Shown here: piece after piece, positions 8,611-17,197 of the stretch | How the letters are laid out: the number at the start of each line of letters is the position of its first letter | How positions within the stretch are numbered: the stretch's first letter is position 1 | From: Rhodocyclaceae bacterium UBA5602 | GTDB lineage: Bacteria > Pseudomonadota > Gammaproteobacteria > Burkholderiales > Rhodocyclaceae | DNA: 64,000 nucleotides | Reading direction: 5' to 3' | Assembly (NCBI GenBank): GCA_002424865.1 | Contig: DILC01000034.1 | Location: 1 to 64,000, forward strand | Position numbers and translations under genes: made by a program | Notes under the pieces: generated by a model | What the model was told of the DNA's origin: nothing | The model's input: only the letters and a program-made list of their open reading frames with translations | Databases searched by the model: none

Positions 8611-9767
8611 AAAACCGCTTTTATCTAACTGGCGCGCAAGTCGTGCTGCCCAACGAGACCCTGAATGATGCCGCCGTGCTGATCGAAGACGGTTGCATCG
8701 CTGCGATCGACCCCGTCGGCAGCCAGGGTGCTGCCGAAATCCGGCTTTCCGGCTGCATGCTGATGCCGGGCATGATAGACCTGCATTGCGACGCGCTGGA
8801 AAAGGAAGTCGAACCGCGCCCAGGGGTGCATTTTCCCTTCGATTTTGCCTGCGCCCAGGCCGATATGCGCAACGCCGCTGCAGGAATTACCACGGTGTTC
8901 CATGCCTTATCGTTTGCCAACGCGGAGCTGGGGGTGCGCAACAACACCACTGCCGCTGAGCTGGCGCGTGCAATCCATGCCTGGCAGGCACACGCACTCA
9001 TCGACAATCGCGTTCATGCCCGCTATGAAATCACCGATATCACCGCGCCGCCGGTATTGCATGATTTAATCGCCAAGGGCGAAGTGCATCTGCTATCTTT
9101 CATGGATCACACCCCCGGACAAGGGCAGTTCAAGGAAGTTGATGCTTATCGCAACTACCTGAGCCGCACTTACAAAAAAGATGCCGTCGAGATTGAAGCA
9201 CTGATTGCGGATAAATTAGCGCAAGGAGAGGGCGCGCTCGAACGTATGGCGGTATTGAGTACAGCCGCCCGTGCAGCAGGCATACCGCTAGCCAGCCACG
9301 ACGACGACCGTCCGGAGAAAATTGCCATCGTGAAGAAACTGGGGATAGTTGTGTCCGAATTCCCCATTAATCTGGAAACGGCTCAAACAGCCCGTACAGC
9401 AGGGCTGGCCACCTTATTGGGTGCGCCCAACATTTTACGCGGCAAGAGCCAGTCTGGCGCGATGCGTGCGCTGGATGCCGTGATCGCTGATGTCGCCGAT
9501 TGCCTGTGCGGCGACTATTCGCCCGCTGCCTTATTGCCTGCCGTATTACGTTTGCCGGAACTGGCGGGTATTCCATTGCATGATGCCCTGGCACTGGTCA
9601 CGCGTAACCCGGCACGCGCCGTGGGTCTGAGCGATCGTGGTGAAATTGCGGTGGGCAAACGCGCAGACCTGGTGGCGGTGCGCGCCTTGGGCAACTTGCC
9701 GCAAGCGGCACGGGTATGGTCGGCAGGCGTGCCTGCGCTAGCACTCGCTTTTGATCATGGGGACTGA
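8607..9767 (+). CDS. phnM: Alpha-D-ribose 1-methylphosphonate 5-triphosphate diphosphatase
   Basis: A 386-residue amidohydrolase-fold metal enzyme that removes pyrophosphate from the ribose-1-phosphonate 5-triphosphate before PhnJ acts. Metal-binding motifs are visible: MIDLHCDALEKEVEPRPGVHFP near residues 57-76, LLSFMDHTPGQGQF, and LASHDDDRPEKIA. The C-terminal ALVTRNPARAVGL and GEIAVGKRADLVAV segments are standard for the amidohydrolase superfamily. The length matches the PhnM family. It overlaps phnL by four bases and is one base from phnN. Confidence 0.95.
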   Translation: MKNRFYLTGAQVVLPNETLNDAAVLIEDGCIAAIDPVGSQGAAEIRLSGCMLMPGMIDLHCDALEKEVEPRPGVHFPFDFACAQADMRNAAAGITTVFHALSFANAELGVRNNTTAAELARAIHAWQAHALIDNRVHARYEITDITAPPVLHDLIAKGEVHLLSFMDHTPGQGQFKEVDAYRNYLSRTYKKDAVEIEALIADKLAQGEGALERMAVLSTAARAAGIPLASHDDDRPEKIAIVKKLGIVVSEFPINLETAQTARTAGLATLLGAPNILRGKSQSGAMRALDAVIADVADCLCGDYSPAALLPAVLRLPELAGIPLHDALALVTRNPARAVGLSDRGEIAVGKRADLVAVRALGNLPQAARVWSAGVPALALAFDHGD

Positions 9768-9768
9768 C

Positions 9769-10341
9769 ATGGCTAGTGGTGTATTGCTCTATGTGATCGG
9801 CGCCTCCGGTAGTGGTAAGGACAGCCTGATGCATGCCGCCCGCGAAACGTTAGCGGGCGACCCCAATGTGGTATTCGCGCACCGCTACATCACTCGTCCT
9901 GCCAACGCAGGTGGAGAAAATCATGTCGCACTCAGCGAGACGGAGTTTGCAGCTCGCCTTGCACGAAATCTGTTCGCCATGCACTGGCATAGTCACGGCC
10001 TGCATTATGGACTGGGTTTGGAGATCAACCACTGGCTGGCAAAAGGCCTGACAGTCGTGGTCAATGGTTCACGGGAATATTTGAACGAAGCTTCCGAGAA
10101 GTATTCCGAACTGAAGCCGGTATTGATTGACGTCAGCACTGAAGTACTGCGTGAGCGGCTGCAATTGCGTGGGCGGGAAAGCGCAACAAGCATTGAAACG
10201 CGATTGATCCGTGCCGAAACATTTAAAACCCTGCGCCATCCGCAATTGCTGCGCCTGCCCAACAACGCTCCATTGAGCGAAACCGGCCCGGCGTTCACGG
10301 CGCTTATTCTCGCTCAGACAACGGCGGCAGCATGCGCATAA
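9769..10341 (+). CDS. phnN: Ribose 1,5-bisphosphate phosphokinase
   Basis: A 190-residue guanylate-kinase-like P-loop kinase that phosphorylates ribose 1,5-bisphosphate to PRPP, the last salvage step of the C-P lyase route. The P-loop is GASGSGKDSL near residues 10-19, followed by AHRYITRPA, VALSETEFAARL and the lid region GRESATSIETRLIRA. The ATG at 9769 lies one base after the phnM stop; an in-frame ATG at 9757 is inside phnM and less likely. The end overlaps phnP by ten bases. Confidence 0.93.
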   Translation: MASGVLLYVIGASGSGKDSLMHAARETLAGDPNVVFAHRYITRPANAGGENHVALSETEFAARLARNLFAMHWHSHGLHYGLGLEINHWLAKGLTVVVNGSREYLNEASEKYSELKPVLIDVSTEVLRERLQLRGRESATSIETRLIRAETFKTLRHPQLLRLPNNAPLSETGPAFTALILAQTTAAACA

Positions 10342-11102
10342 GCTTTCTTGGCTCCGGTGCGGCAGGTGGCGTGCCTCTGTGGGGTTGCGATTGCCCGGCC
10401 TGCCAGCGCGCCCGCACTGATCAACACTTCATGCGTCGCCCCAACTGCGCGCTGGTCGAAGCGGGCGGCGTACGCTTACTGCTCGATGCCGGGGTAATGG
10501 ACATAGCCGAGCGCTTCGCGCCAGATGCGTTGGCGGCAATCCTGCTCACCCACTTTCATGCCGATCATGTGCAGGGCTTGTTTCATTGGCGCTGGGGCGT
10601 CGGCGAGCTTGATGTTTACGCGCCACACGACTCTGAAGGATGCGCAGATTTGTATAAGTATCCGGGACCGCTCAAGTTTATGCACCGCACCAAGTTTGAA
10701 GCATTTGAAATAGGGGATCTTCGCATCACGCCTGTACCTTTGGTGCATTCCAAGCCAACTTTGGGCTATTGCATTGAGTATGAGGGAGTACGCTTGGCTT
10801 ATTTGACCGACAGCCGCGAACTGCCACCGAAAACCGCTGAGTTTTTGCGGGACTGGCAAGCGCATACCATTTGCCTGGACTGTACCTATCCGCCGGGTAT
10901 GTCTAGTGTGAACGGTGCGCGTAACCATTTCGACCTATCCGAAGCACTTGCCTTGAGCGATGCCTATCCAGACAGCCGACTGGTGCTGATGCATATTGGC
11001 CATCAACTGGATGCTTGGCTGATCAATCATCCGGATGCGCTGGGGGGGCGGGTGTCGGTGGCTCGCGACGGCGTCACGCTCGACATTGGCGCCCCATGCT
11101 AA
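10332..11102 (+). CDS. phnP: Phosphoribosyl 1,2-cyclic phosphate phosphodiesterase
   Basis: A 256-residue metallo-beta-lactamase-fold enzyme that opens the 5-phosphoribosyl 1,2-cyclic phosphate made by PhnJ. It starts FLGSGAAGGVPLWGCDCPACQRAR; the Cys residues correspond to the structural zinc site known in PhnP. The active-site metal motif is LLTHFHADHVQGLF, with further ligands expected in AYLTDSRELPP and LMHIGHQLDAW. It overlaps phnN by ten bases, and its last seven bases overlap the start of the EamA permease, so all three are probably co-transcribed. Confidence 0.93.
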   Translation: MRISFLGSGAAGGVPLWGCDCPACQRARTDQHFMRRPNCALVEAGGVRLLLDAGVMDIAERFAPDALAAILLTHFHADHVQGLFHWRWGVGELDVYAPHDSEGCADLYKYPGPLKFMHRTKFEAFEIGDLRITPVPLVHSKPTLGYCIEYEGVRLAYLTDSRELPPKTAEFLRDWQAHTICLDCTYPPGMSSVNGARNHFDLSEALALSDAYPDSRLVLMHIGHQLDAWLINHPDALGGRVSVARDGVTLDIGAPC

Positions 11103-11962
11103 CGCCGCTGGCGGCAGTCGGTCTGGCTGTCCTGCTGCATGTCGCATGGAATCTGCTGGCACGGCGCAGCCCACCTGAGGCCAATTTCCTGTGGTGGATA
11201 GTCGGGCTGCACGTGCTGCTGTTCGCGCCGTTCACTTTGGCAGACTTCCTTCGCGCGGCAGAACAAGCGCCGCTGCTCAGCCTGAGTGCGATGATCACCG
11301 GCACTGCCAATGGCGTGTACTTCGTGGCTTTGCGCCGTGCTTACGTGCTGGCACCGGCAAGCGCCGTCTATCCCCTGGCGCGCAGTGCACCGTTGTTGAT
11401 TGCCATGCTTGAGTTTTTGGTCTTTGACCGTAGCTTCACACTGCTATCCTGGAGCGGGATACTCATCGGTGTAGTCGGCCTGTGGCTGATCGCCACCAGC
11501 GCGCGGGAGGGTGCCGCGCGGTTGCGCCAGGCATGGCCTTATGCGGCGCTGGCCGCTGTAATGACCGCCCTGTATAGCCTGAGCGACAAGATGGCCGCGC
11601 CGCACCTGCCGGACATGGCAAGCACGCTGGGTTATGTCTGCGTGACCTATGCGATTGGCTGGATATTTCTCAGCCTGGAGCAGCGGCGGGCGGCACGCCG
11701 CTGGATGCCCAGGAAAATTCCAGGCACCTTTCCGCTCCTGGCAGGTTCGCTGGGCGTCGGGACAGCCTACGCACTGGTGATCATCTCGATGCGCCAACTG
11801 CCTGCTGCCTACATTGTGACACTGGCTAATGCAGGCATTGTTTTGACAGTCCTCCTTGGCGTGCTGTGGTTAAGGGAACGCGACGGGTGGCGGCAACGTG
11901 TGGTTGGCACTGGCCTGGTCGGGGTCAGCCTGGTGATTGTGGGTAGTGCGGTTTATTCATGA
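11096..11962 (+). CDS. EamA/DMT-family permease at the end of the phosphonate operon
   Basis: A 288-residue integral membrane protein with about ten hydrophobic helices and two repeated halves, the EamA (drug/metabolite transporter) pattern. The segments GVYFVALRRAYVLAPASAVYPLARSAPLLIAML and SMRQLPAAYIVTLANAGIVLTVLLGVLWLRER are typical of the end of each half. The ATG at 11096 overlaps the phnP stop, so it belongs to the C-P lyase transcript. DMT members export or import small metabolites; a link to phosphonate or a product is inferred only from position. Longer upstream frames run inside phnP and were discarded. Confidence 0.85.
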   Translation: MLTPLAAVGLAVLLHVAWNLLARRSPPEANFLWWIVGLHVLLFAPFTLADFLRAAEQAPLLSLSAMITGTANGVYFVALRRAYVLAPASAVYPLARSAPLLIAMLEFLVFDRSFTLLSWSGILIGVVGLWLIATSAREGAARLRQAWPYAALAAVMTALYSLSDKMAAPHLPDMASTLGYVCVTYAIGWIFLSLEQRRAARRWMPRKIPGTFPLLAGSLGVGTAYALVIISMRQLPAAYIVTLANAGIVLTVLLGVLWLRERDGWRQRVVGTGLVGVSLVIVGSAVYS

Positions 11963-12064
11963 GCGTTTATTAAGAAACACTCCGTAACCCTTTGTTACTT
12001 TACCAAAACAGCATCTCTCACCGCATCGTTCGGGCTCGTGTGGCGCACGCATCAGCGAACAAGC

Positions 12065-12826
12065 TTAGCGTAAATCGCTCCAGCGATAGCGCACCCGCCC
12101 ACCACGTTGCGCATCCGTCAACCAGGTTTGTTCATCAAAGGTCAGCCAGCCGTCGCGCCGCTGGCAGAACACCGTCGAACTGCGCGTGCCATAGGTGGGC
12201 GATTTGACAAAGGCGGCGGAGAGCAGGCGTTCCCATTCTTGCGGAATCCCGGTCGCTGGCAGGTGTTCATCGGGATGGATTGCGTCGTTCCGCAACAGGT
12301 CGAACAGCGGCCCGTCGTCGGGTAAACGGTCGATCGCTTGCAGCATCGCCGTCTTGCCAGCGCCGACTTTTGGCCAGGGCGTGTCGAGCAGGTCGTTCGA
12401 GATGCCGTAAATGCCGGGGGAAAGTTGTTTTTTCTCTATGCTAACGTTGGATGTCCACCATAGCGACTGGCCATCGCCGAGCAGCAGGTTGTAGCCGTTA
12501 TAGCGAACGCCGCTGGCGGCGATGCGCGCCAGATAGTTTTCCGGGATTTCTTTTCCTGTCAGGAAGTCGGCGACCAATCTGCCACGCGAGGGCAACTGCT
12601 GGTTTTTCGCCGGGTCGCGATAGTTGGTGAGCGCGGCAAAACGGCCGCTGCGCGTCACGCCCAGCCAACTGCCCCCCGCCTGCAAATCCCGCCCAGCCAG
12701 CACTTGCGGCGATTCAGGCCAGAACGCGGCTTGCGCCGTTGGCCGAGCAAAAAACTCGTCGCGGTTGGCGGCAACGATGAGCGGGTAATCAGGGTGAACT
12801 TGCCAGGCAAGCAAAATCAGGCACAT
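12065..12826 (-). CDS. NRDE family protein (TANGO2 homologue)
   Basis: A 253-residue protein starting MCLILLAWQVHPDYPLIVAANRDEFFARP, the NRDE motif that names the family, followed by LAGRDLQAGGSWLGV and RFAALTNYRDP. TANGO2-like proteins have been linked to haem handling and to Golgi/lipid biology in eukaryotes; the bacterial role is not settled. The cysteine at residue 2 could be an N-terminal nucleophile after Met removal, as suggested for this fold. The chain contains one copy of the 24-bp motif at 12348-12371, read here as PKVGAGKTAM. It is convergent with the phosphonate operon. Confidence 0.88.
   Translation of the reverse strand: MCLILLAWQVHPDYPLIVAANRDEFFARPTAQAAFWPESPQVLAGRDLQAGGSWLGVTRSGRFAALTNYRDPAKNQQLPSRGRLVADFLTGKEIPENYLARIAASGVRYNGYNLLLGDGQSLWWTSNVSIEKKQLSPGIYGISNDLLDTPWPKVGAGKTAMLQAIDRLPDDGPLFDLLRNDAIHPDEHLPATGIPQEWERLLSAAFVKSPTYGTRSSTVFCQRRDGWLTFDEQTWLTDAQRGGRVRYRWSDLR
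12348..12371 (+). repeat. 24-bp dispersed motif, copy A
   Basis: This copy begins GCCGTCTTGCCA and ends GCGCCGACTTTT, and equals the window consensus. It lies inside the NRDE gene, antisense to it, and encodes VGAGKT on the - strand. The six other close copies are at 13675, 23001, 31643, 35488, 44976 and 51716. Confidence 0.8.
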
Positions 12827-12850
12827 CGGCTGGCATGCTCAAGCATTGAG

Positions 12851-13100
12851 CTAACGCTCAGGGTAAGTAAATGCCACCCGCTGATGATGAAACACGCGAA
12901 AGGCGGCATCAAGGCCTGCCCCTCCCATCCGCGAGGCGGCCGCAGCCGGCTGGCTTTGCACAGCCAGCCGGCTGCGGCGGCGCGATGCATGCGTCGCGAA
13001 TTCCCGCCTCGCCCCCTCGCGGGGAGGTTTCTGTCTGGCCCGCTACGCGAGCGGCGTGGGTCGGCATCAAATGGCGTTGTTTCACGTTGATAAACGCAGG
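12851..13100. repeat. Intergenic repeat family 1, copy 1, with a perfect 17-bp hairpin
   Basis: The left end (from CTAACGC, then CCACCCGCTGATGATGAAAC) and the right end (GTCGGCATCAAATG then GTTGTTTCACG) closely match a second region at 55605-55772. The middle differs between the two. In this copy the middle holds a perfect hairpin: arm GCCGCAGCCGGCTGGCT at 12939-12955, loop of six, and its complement at 12962-12978. It fills the gap between the - strand genes NRDE and ygfZ and codes for nothing convincing. Confidence 0.75.
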
Positions 13101-13101
13101 G

Positions 13102-14178
13102 TTAATCAACCGGGTAGGGCAGGGGCAAAAAACTAAGTTGTTCGCCATCCGGTGCGCCCATATGCACTTCATCTGCGGCAACGGCGGTGCTTTGCACGCT
13201 CACCAGGCATGCAAAGCCGCCTTGCGGTGCTGGGGCGATACTTACCAAGGCGCCGCAGGGTTGATCGCCCGTTTCTGGCGCAAAAACCTGTGTGCCGGGT
13301 GCGGCAAACCGGCTTAACTGCGCGCGGTAAGTGCGCCGTTTGACTTTGCCCAGGTAATGCGTGCGGGCAACAATTTCCTGCCCGGGATAACAGCCTTTGG
13401 TAAAGCTCACGCCGGCAATGGCGGGCAATTCCATATTGAGCATTTGCGGCACGAAGACTTCTTGCGTGGCGGCGACCACGCGCGGCTGGCCAGCGACAAT
13501 CTCCAGCCAGTGCCATGAATCCAGCCCCGTGGGGCTCGCGCTTGCGGTGAGTTCCGGCCAGCGCTGGATGGCTTCTGCCGGTGCCAGTGACATCAACCAG
13601 CGCGTGGCATCGAGGCGTATGAGCTGTCCACCCTCGGTTGCAGCCACGCCATGAATGGGCAGGGTGGCGTTCAGAAAAGTCGGTGCTGGTGATACGCCGC
13701 GAAGCCTTGAGTCCGTTTCTGGAAAGTCCCCTTGGGGGATGGGGGCCAAGTTGGAAACGCCAAGCAAAACGCGCTCCTCTGTCGCATCGCTCAGTTTGAC
13801 CTTGGCACGCAGCACATACATGGACAGTTTTTTGAGCAAAGGCGGCAAAATCTCGCGCGGTAGCATCAGCAGGTAATCATTGCCTTCGCGCCAGATGAGG
13901 AAAATGCCCAGCAGACGGCCTTTGGCGGTGCAAAATCCCGCGGTGCGTGCCGTTGCTGTGTCCAGTCCCATGATGTCATTGGTCACCAGATTATGCAAAA
14001 AGCCCGCTGCTTCCTCGCCACTGGCACGAATCAGGCCAAGATCGCTCAAAGGCGTGATGGTCGCAGCTGTTTGTGCGAGTTGCAGGCCGTTCAGTTCGTG
14101 TCTTTCGTCCAGGCTGCTCGTTTCAGGCGTCGGCGTTAATCCTTGTTCAGCCAGAAAATTTGTCCATTCTTGCGTCAT
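13102..14178 (-). CDS. ygfZ: Folate-binding YgfZ-type protein
   Basis: A 358-residue protein related to the T-protein of glycine cleavage. It carries the family signature KGCYPGQEIVARTHYLGKVKRR near residue 248. YgfZ uses tetrahydrofolate and supports assembly or repair of certain iron-sulfur enzymes. Other family parts are LGLIRASGEEAAGFLHNLVTNDI and the AGFCTAKGRLLG segment. The frame is open to 14247, but the N-terminus from the ATG at 14178 (MTQEWTNFL) fits the family better; the ribosome site is weak. The 24-bp motif at 13675-13698 lies inside it and encodes GVSPAPTF. It is divergent from mltG. Confidence 0.9.
   Translation of the reverse strand: MTQEWTNFLAEQGLTPTPETSSLDERHELNGLQLAQTAATITPLSDLGLIRASGEEAAGFLHNLVTNDIMGLDTATARTAGFCTAKGRLLGIFLIWREGNDYLLMLPREILPPLLKKLSMYVLRAKVKLSDATEERVLLGVSNLAPIPQGDFPETDSRLRGVSPAPTFLNATLPIHGVAATEGGQLIRLDATRWLMSLAPAEAIQRWPELTASASPTGLDSWHWLEIVAGQPRVVAATQEVFVPQMLNMELPAIAGVSFTKGCYPGQEIVARTHYLGKVKRRTYRAQLSRFAAPGTQVFAPETGDQPCGALVSIAPAPQGGFACLVSVQSTAVAADEVHMGAPDGEQLSFLPLPYPVD
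13675..13698 (-). repeat. 24-bp dispersed motif, copy F
   Basis: Read on the - strand this begins GGCGTATCACCA and ends GCACCGACTTTT. It keeps the invariant CCGACTTTT end but has more changes than the other copies. It lies within ygfZ in the same orientation as the gene and encodes part of GVSPAPTF. Confidence 0.65.
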
Positions 14179-14339
14179 GATGCGCACCCATAAGCCATAT
14201 GAAGAGCGTGTATTATCGCGCCCCAGCGCTTGATTTTGGGTTTTCAATCAAGCTTAAATTCAAGTTGCGCATTGCCTATTTAATAACCAGATCAAACACA
14301 GCGACTGTCAGGCTTTAGCTTTTAGCCAGTCTTCAACTC

Positions 14340-15461
14340 ATGCCAGCCAAGAAAAAGAAACAGGGAATCAGCCGCATACGCAAGTTTTTTGCAGGCATGC
14401 TCCTGAGCGTCATTCTGCTCATCATGGCCGGTGGATGGATGGCTTTTCGCCCATTAACAAAGTCATCAGCTGACGCAGCGAACATGGTCGCATTTTCCAT
14501 CCCGCCGGGAGCCAGCTTACGGCGCGCAGCGCAAGTGATAGAAAACTCGCCGCTGGCCTTGCCTGCCTGGCAGTTAGAGCTAATTGGCCGCGTGCTTGGC
14601 CGGGCCTCTGCAATCAAAGCGGGCAATTATGAGGTTCCAGGCAATACGACGCTTTGGGATTTGCTCAGTCGCCTCACCCGCGGTGATGTAAGCCAAGTAC
14701 AAATCGTGCTGATTGAAGGGCGGGTTTTCGATGATTTCAGGGCCGAACTCAATGCCCATCCTGACTTGCGGCATGACACCATCAATTTGTCGCCCGCCGA
14801 ATTGCTGAGCCAGCTCGATGGCGCCACAATTCAAGGTTCTGCCAGCCAGGGAAAGACAAGCCAAGACGCGCCAGCCCCGGGCGCCGTATTGCCTGACAAC
14901 CTGTTAGCCGAAGCGAGCTCGCCAGAAGGGCTGTTTTACCCGGACACTTATCTATTTGATAAAGGCAGCAGTGACTTGCATCTGTTAACACGTGCCTACC
15001 GGGCCATGCAGCAGCATCTGGCGACTGTTTGGGCACAACGCAACCCTGACCTGCCCATCAAAACCCCCTATGAGTTATTGATTTTGGCCTCATTGATTGA
15101 AAAAGAAACGGGAAAAGCCAGTGATCGGGGCATGATTGCTTCCGTTTTCATCAATCGCTTGCGCGCGGGCTGGCCGTTACAAACCGATCCCGCAGTGATT
15201 TACGGGCTGGGGAAAAAGTTTGACGGCAACTTGCGCCGCCAGCATTTGCAAACCGACACGCGCTGGAATACTTACGTACGCCGGGGACTGCCGCCAACAC
15301 CGATAGCCATGCCTGGACTTGCGTCACTGCAAGCGGCAGCTAATCCGCCGACAAGTGACAACTTTTATTTTGTAGCCAAAGGTGATGGCATGAGCGTTTT
15401 TTCACGCACCCTGGAAGAACATAATCGCGCTGTGGCAAAGTATCAAAAAGCGCAGCAATAA
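14340..15461 (+). CDS. mltG: Endolytic murein transglycosylase MltG
   Basis: A 373-residue inner-membrane lytic transglycosylase thought to end glycan strands during peptidoglycan growth. The N-terminus is basic (MPAKKKKQ), followed by one membrane helix (about residues 17-36). A LysM-like N-terminal region precedes the YceG domain with SPEGLFYPDTYLF. The catalytic glutamate is in LIEKETG (residues 254-256), followed by VFINRLRAGWPLQTDPAVIYGL and GLPPTPIAMPG. An insert rich in Ser, Gln and Ala (about residues 164-182) separates two conserved parts. It heads the mltG-tmk-holB-tatD run. Confidence 0.95.
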   Translation: MPAKKKKQGISRIRKFFAGMLLSVILLIMAGGWMAFRPLTKSSADAANMVAFSIPPGASLRRAAQVIENSPLALPAWQLELIGRVLGRASAIKAGNYEVPGNTTLWDLLSRLTRGDVSQVQIVLIEGRVFDDFRAELNAHPDLRHDTINLSPAELLSQLDGATIQGSASQGKTSQDAPAPGAVLPDNLLAEASSPEGLFYPDTYLFDKGSSDLHLLTRAYRAMQQHLATVWAQRNPDLPIKTPYELLILASLIEKETGKASDRGMIASVFINRLRAGWPLQTDPAVIYGLGKKFDGNLRRQHLQTDTRWNTYVRRGLPPTPIAMPGLASLQAAANPPTSDNFYFVAKGDGMSVFSRTLEEHNRAVAKYQKAQQ

Positions 15462-15507
15462 AACAAGCACTGTGCAATAACGAAAGAAAACCGCATTGGA
15501 AAACGGC

Positions 15508-16116
15508 ATGACCGGACGATTTATCACGTTTGAAGGGATTGATGGCGCAGGCAAAAGCACCCAACATGCCTGGCTGATTGCGCATTTGCGCGCACTGGGG
15601 CAAGCCGTTGTGGCAACGCGCGAACCGGGTGGCACCCCGTTGGGGGAGCAATTGCGCAATCTCTTGTTATCTCAACCCATGCACATCGAAACCGAGGCTT
15701 TATTGATGTTTGCGGCGCGTCGGGAGCATATGGATAAAGTGATTTCACCGGCACTGGCCCGGGGGGCATGGGTGGTTTGCGATCGGTTTGCTGATGCATC
15801 CTTTGCCTACCAAAGCGGCGGACGCGGCTTGGCGTGGGAAAAAATCGAAACCTTGCGCAATTGGGCGCTGGGCGATTTTGGGCCTGATCTCACCTTTATT
15901 TTTGATTTACCTGTTGCGATTGCGCAAGCGCGCCTAGCGCAGCTGGATCAGCAGCGAGACCGCTTTGAACAGGAAGAAACTGATTTTTTTGAGCGCGTCC
16001 GCGCAGCGTATCATCGCATCGCACAAGAAAATCCACAGCGGGTCATTTTGATTGATGCTACCCAGGAGCCTGAAATAATCAATAAACTACTAGAGAAGTC
16101 AATTGCAAGCATTTGA
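15508..16116 (+). CDS. tmk: Thymidylate kinase
   Basis: A 202-residue P-loop kinase that phosphorylates dTMP to dTDP. It shows FITFEGIDGAGKSTQ (P-loop), the TREPGGTPLGEQLR motif, and VVCDRFADASFAYQSGGRGL. The ATG at 15508 was chosen over an in-frame TTG at 15496, which would add four residues. The end overlaps the proposed holB start by 14 bases, in keeping with the conserved tmk-holB order. Confidence 0.95.
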   Translation: MTGRFITFEGIDGAGKSTQHAWLIAHLRALGQAVVATREPGGTPLGEQLRNLLLSQPMHIETEALLMFAARREHMDKVISPALARGAWVVCDRFADASFAYQSGGRGLAWEKIETLRNWALGDFGPDLTFIFDLPVAIAQARLAQLDQQRDRFEQEETDFFERVRAAYHRIAQENPQRVILIDATQEPEIINKLLEKSIASI

Positions 16117-17182
16117 TCTATTGATAAATTATGATGTTATTTCCCCGCTTATCAACGAGGGATTTGACCGCTTGCCGCATGCCTTGCTCTTTGCTGGCCC
16201 AGGCGGCGTCGGCAAGCGTGCCCTGGCCGAACATTTGGCGGCAGCCTTGTTATGCGAAGCCGTCACCCCACAGCATCACGCTTGTGGCGAGTGTGTTGCC
16301 TGTCGCTGGATGGCCGCCGGAACCCATCCCGATTTTCGGCGCATTTCACTGGATGATGCAGGCAGTGAAGACAGCCCAGGCGGCGAGGGCGGGGGCGAGA
16401 AAGTCGCTGAAAAATCAGGTGACAAAGCGAAAAAGCAGAAATCACGCAGTATTGGCATTGACCAGATTCGCGCATTGGAAGAGTTTGTTTTTGTCGGTAG
16501 CCATCGCAATGCGCGCCGCGTGATCTTGCTGGATGAAGCGGAATTGATGACGATTCCCGCGGCCAACTCACTTCTCAAGATACTTGAAGAACCTCCTTCA
16601 AATGTCTATTTTATATTGATATCCAATCATCAAAAATCCCTGCTACCCACTTTGCGCAGCCGCTCTCGCGTAGTGCTGTTCTCGCATCCTGATCACGCCA
16701 CGGCAACCCAATGGCTCAAAGAGGCCGGTTTAGGGGATAAGGCTGCGCGTTATCTCAACCGGGCGGGCGGGGCGCCTTTACGCGTCATGCAATGGAAAAC
16801 AGATGATCAATTAGCCGCCATTGATGCACTCATTGAAAGCCTGGCTTCCAGCGACACAACCACTGACCCGATCACCTTGGCCTCGCGCTGGGAGGGATTG
16901 CTTAAAGCGAAGGGCGAAAATCCCTTTTTAATGGAAAATCTCGTCGAAGGCATACAGTGCTGGCTGTTTGATTTGGCCCTGGAACAAGCCACAGGCGAGG
17001 TTCGCTATCATGCGGGCTGGCCACGCCCGCGTGAAGTAAAGCAGCTTAATTCCTTCGCCTTGCTCAGCGCATGGCGCGAAATCAATGCCTATCGACGGAG
17101 CGCAAGGCATCCGCTCAACCCCCTGCTATTTCTTGAGTCGCTCGCCATCCACTATCTGCGTGCGCTAAAACCTGCGACTTAA
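16103..17182 (+). CDS. holB: DNA polymerase III subunit delta prime
   Basis: A 359-residue clamp-loader subunit. RLPHALLFAGPGGVGKRALAEHLAAALLC gives the P-loop-like region; CGECVACRWMAAGTHPDF supplies zinc-module cysteines; IDQIRALEEFV, RRVILLDEAELMTIPAANSLLKILEEPP and LLPTLRSRSR follow. A glycine- and lysine-rich low-complexity insert (about residues 87-114, GSEDSPGGEGGGEKVAEK...) separates the zinc module from the rest. The start is uncertain: TTG at 16103 overlaps tmk and is the only reasonable initiator before the conserved region. Confidence 0.9.
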   Translation: MQAFDLLINYDVISPLINEGFDRLPHALLFAGPGGVGKRALAEHLAAALLCEAVTPQHHACGECVACRWMAAGTHPDFRRISLDDAGSEDSPGGEGGGEKVAEKSGDKAKKQKSRSIGIDQIRALEEFVFVGSHRNARRVILLDEAELMTIPAANSLLKILEEPPSNVYFILISNHQKSLLPTLRSRSRVVLFSHPDHATATQWLKEAGLGDKAARYLNRAGGAPLRVMQWKTDDQLAAIDALIESLASSDTTTDPITLASRWEGLLKAKGENPFLMENLVEGIQCWLFDLALEQATGEVRYHAGWPRPREVKQLNSFALLSAWREINAYRRSARHPLNPLLFLESLAIHYLRALKPAT

Positions 17183-17197
17183 AAAAACACTGTAAAA

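Noticed and set aside
12871..13317. Overlapping open frames of up to 148 codons across the NRDE-ygfZ gap
   Set aside because: They run through the hairpin repeat and into ygfZ in other frames, with no conserved domain or ribosome site.
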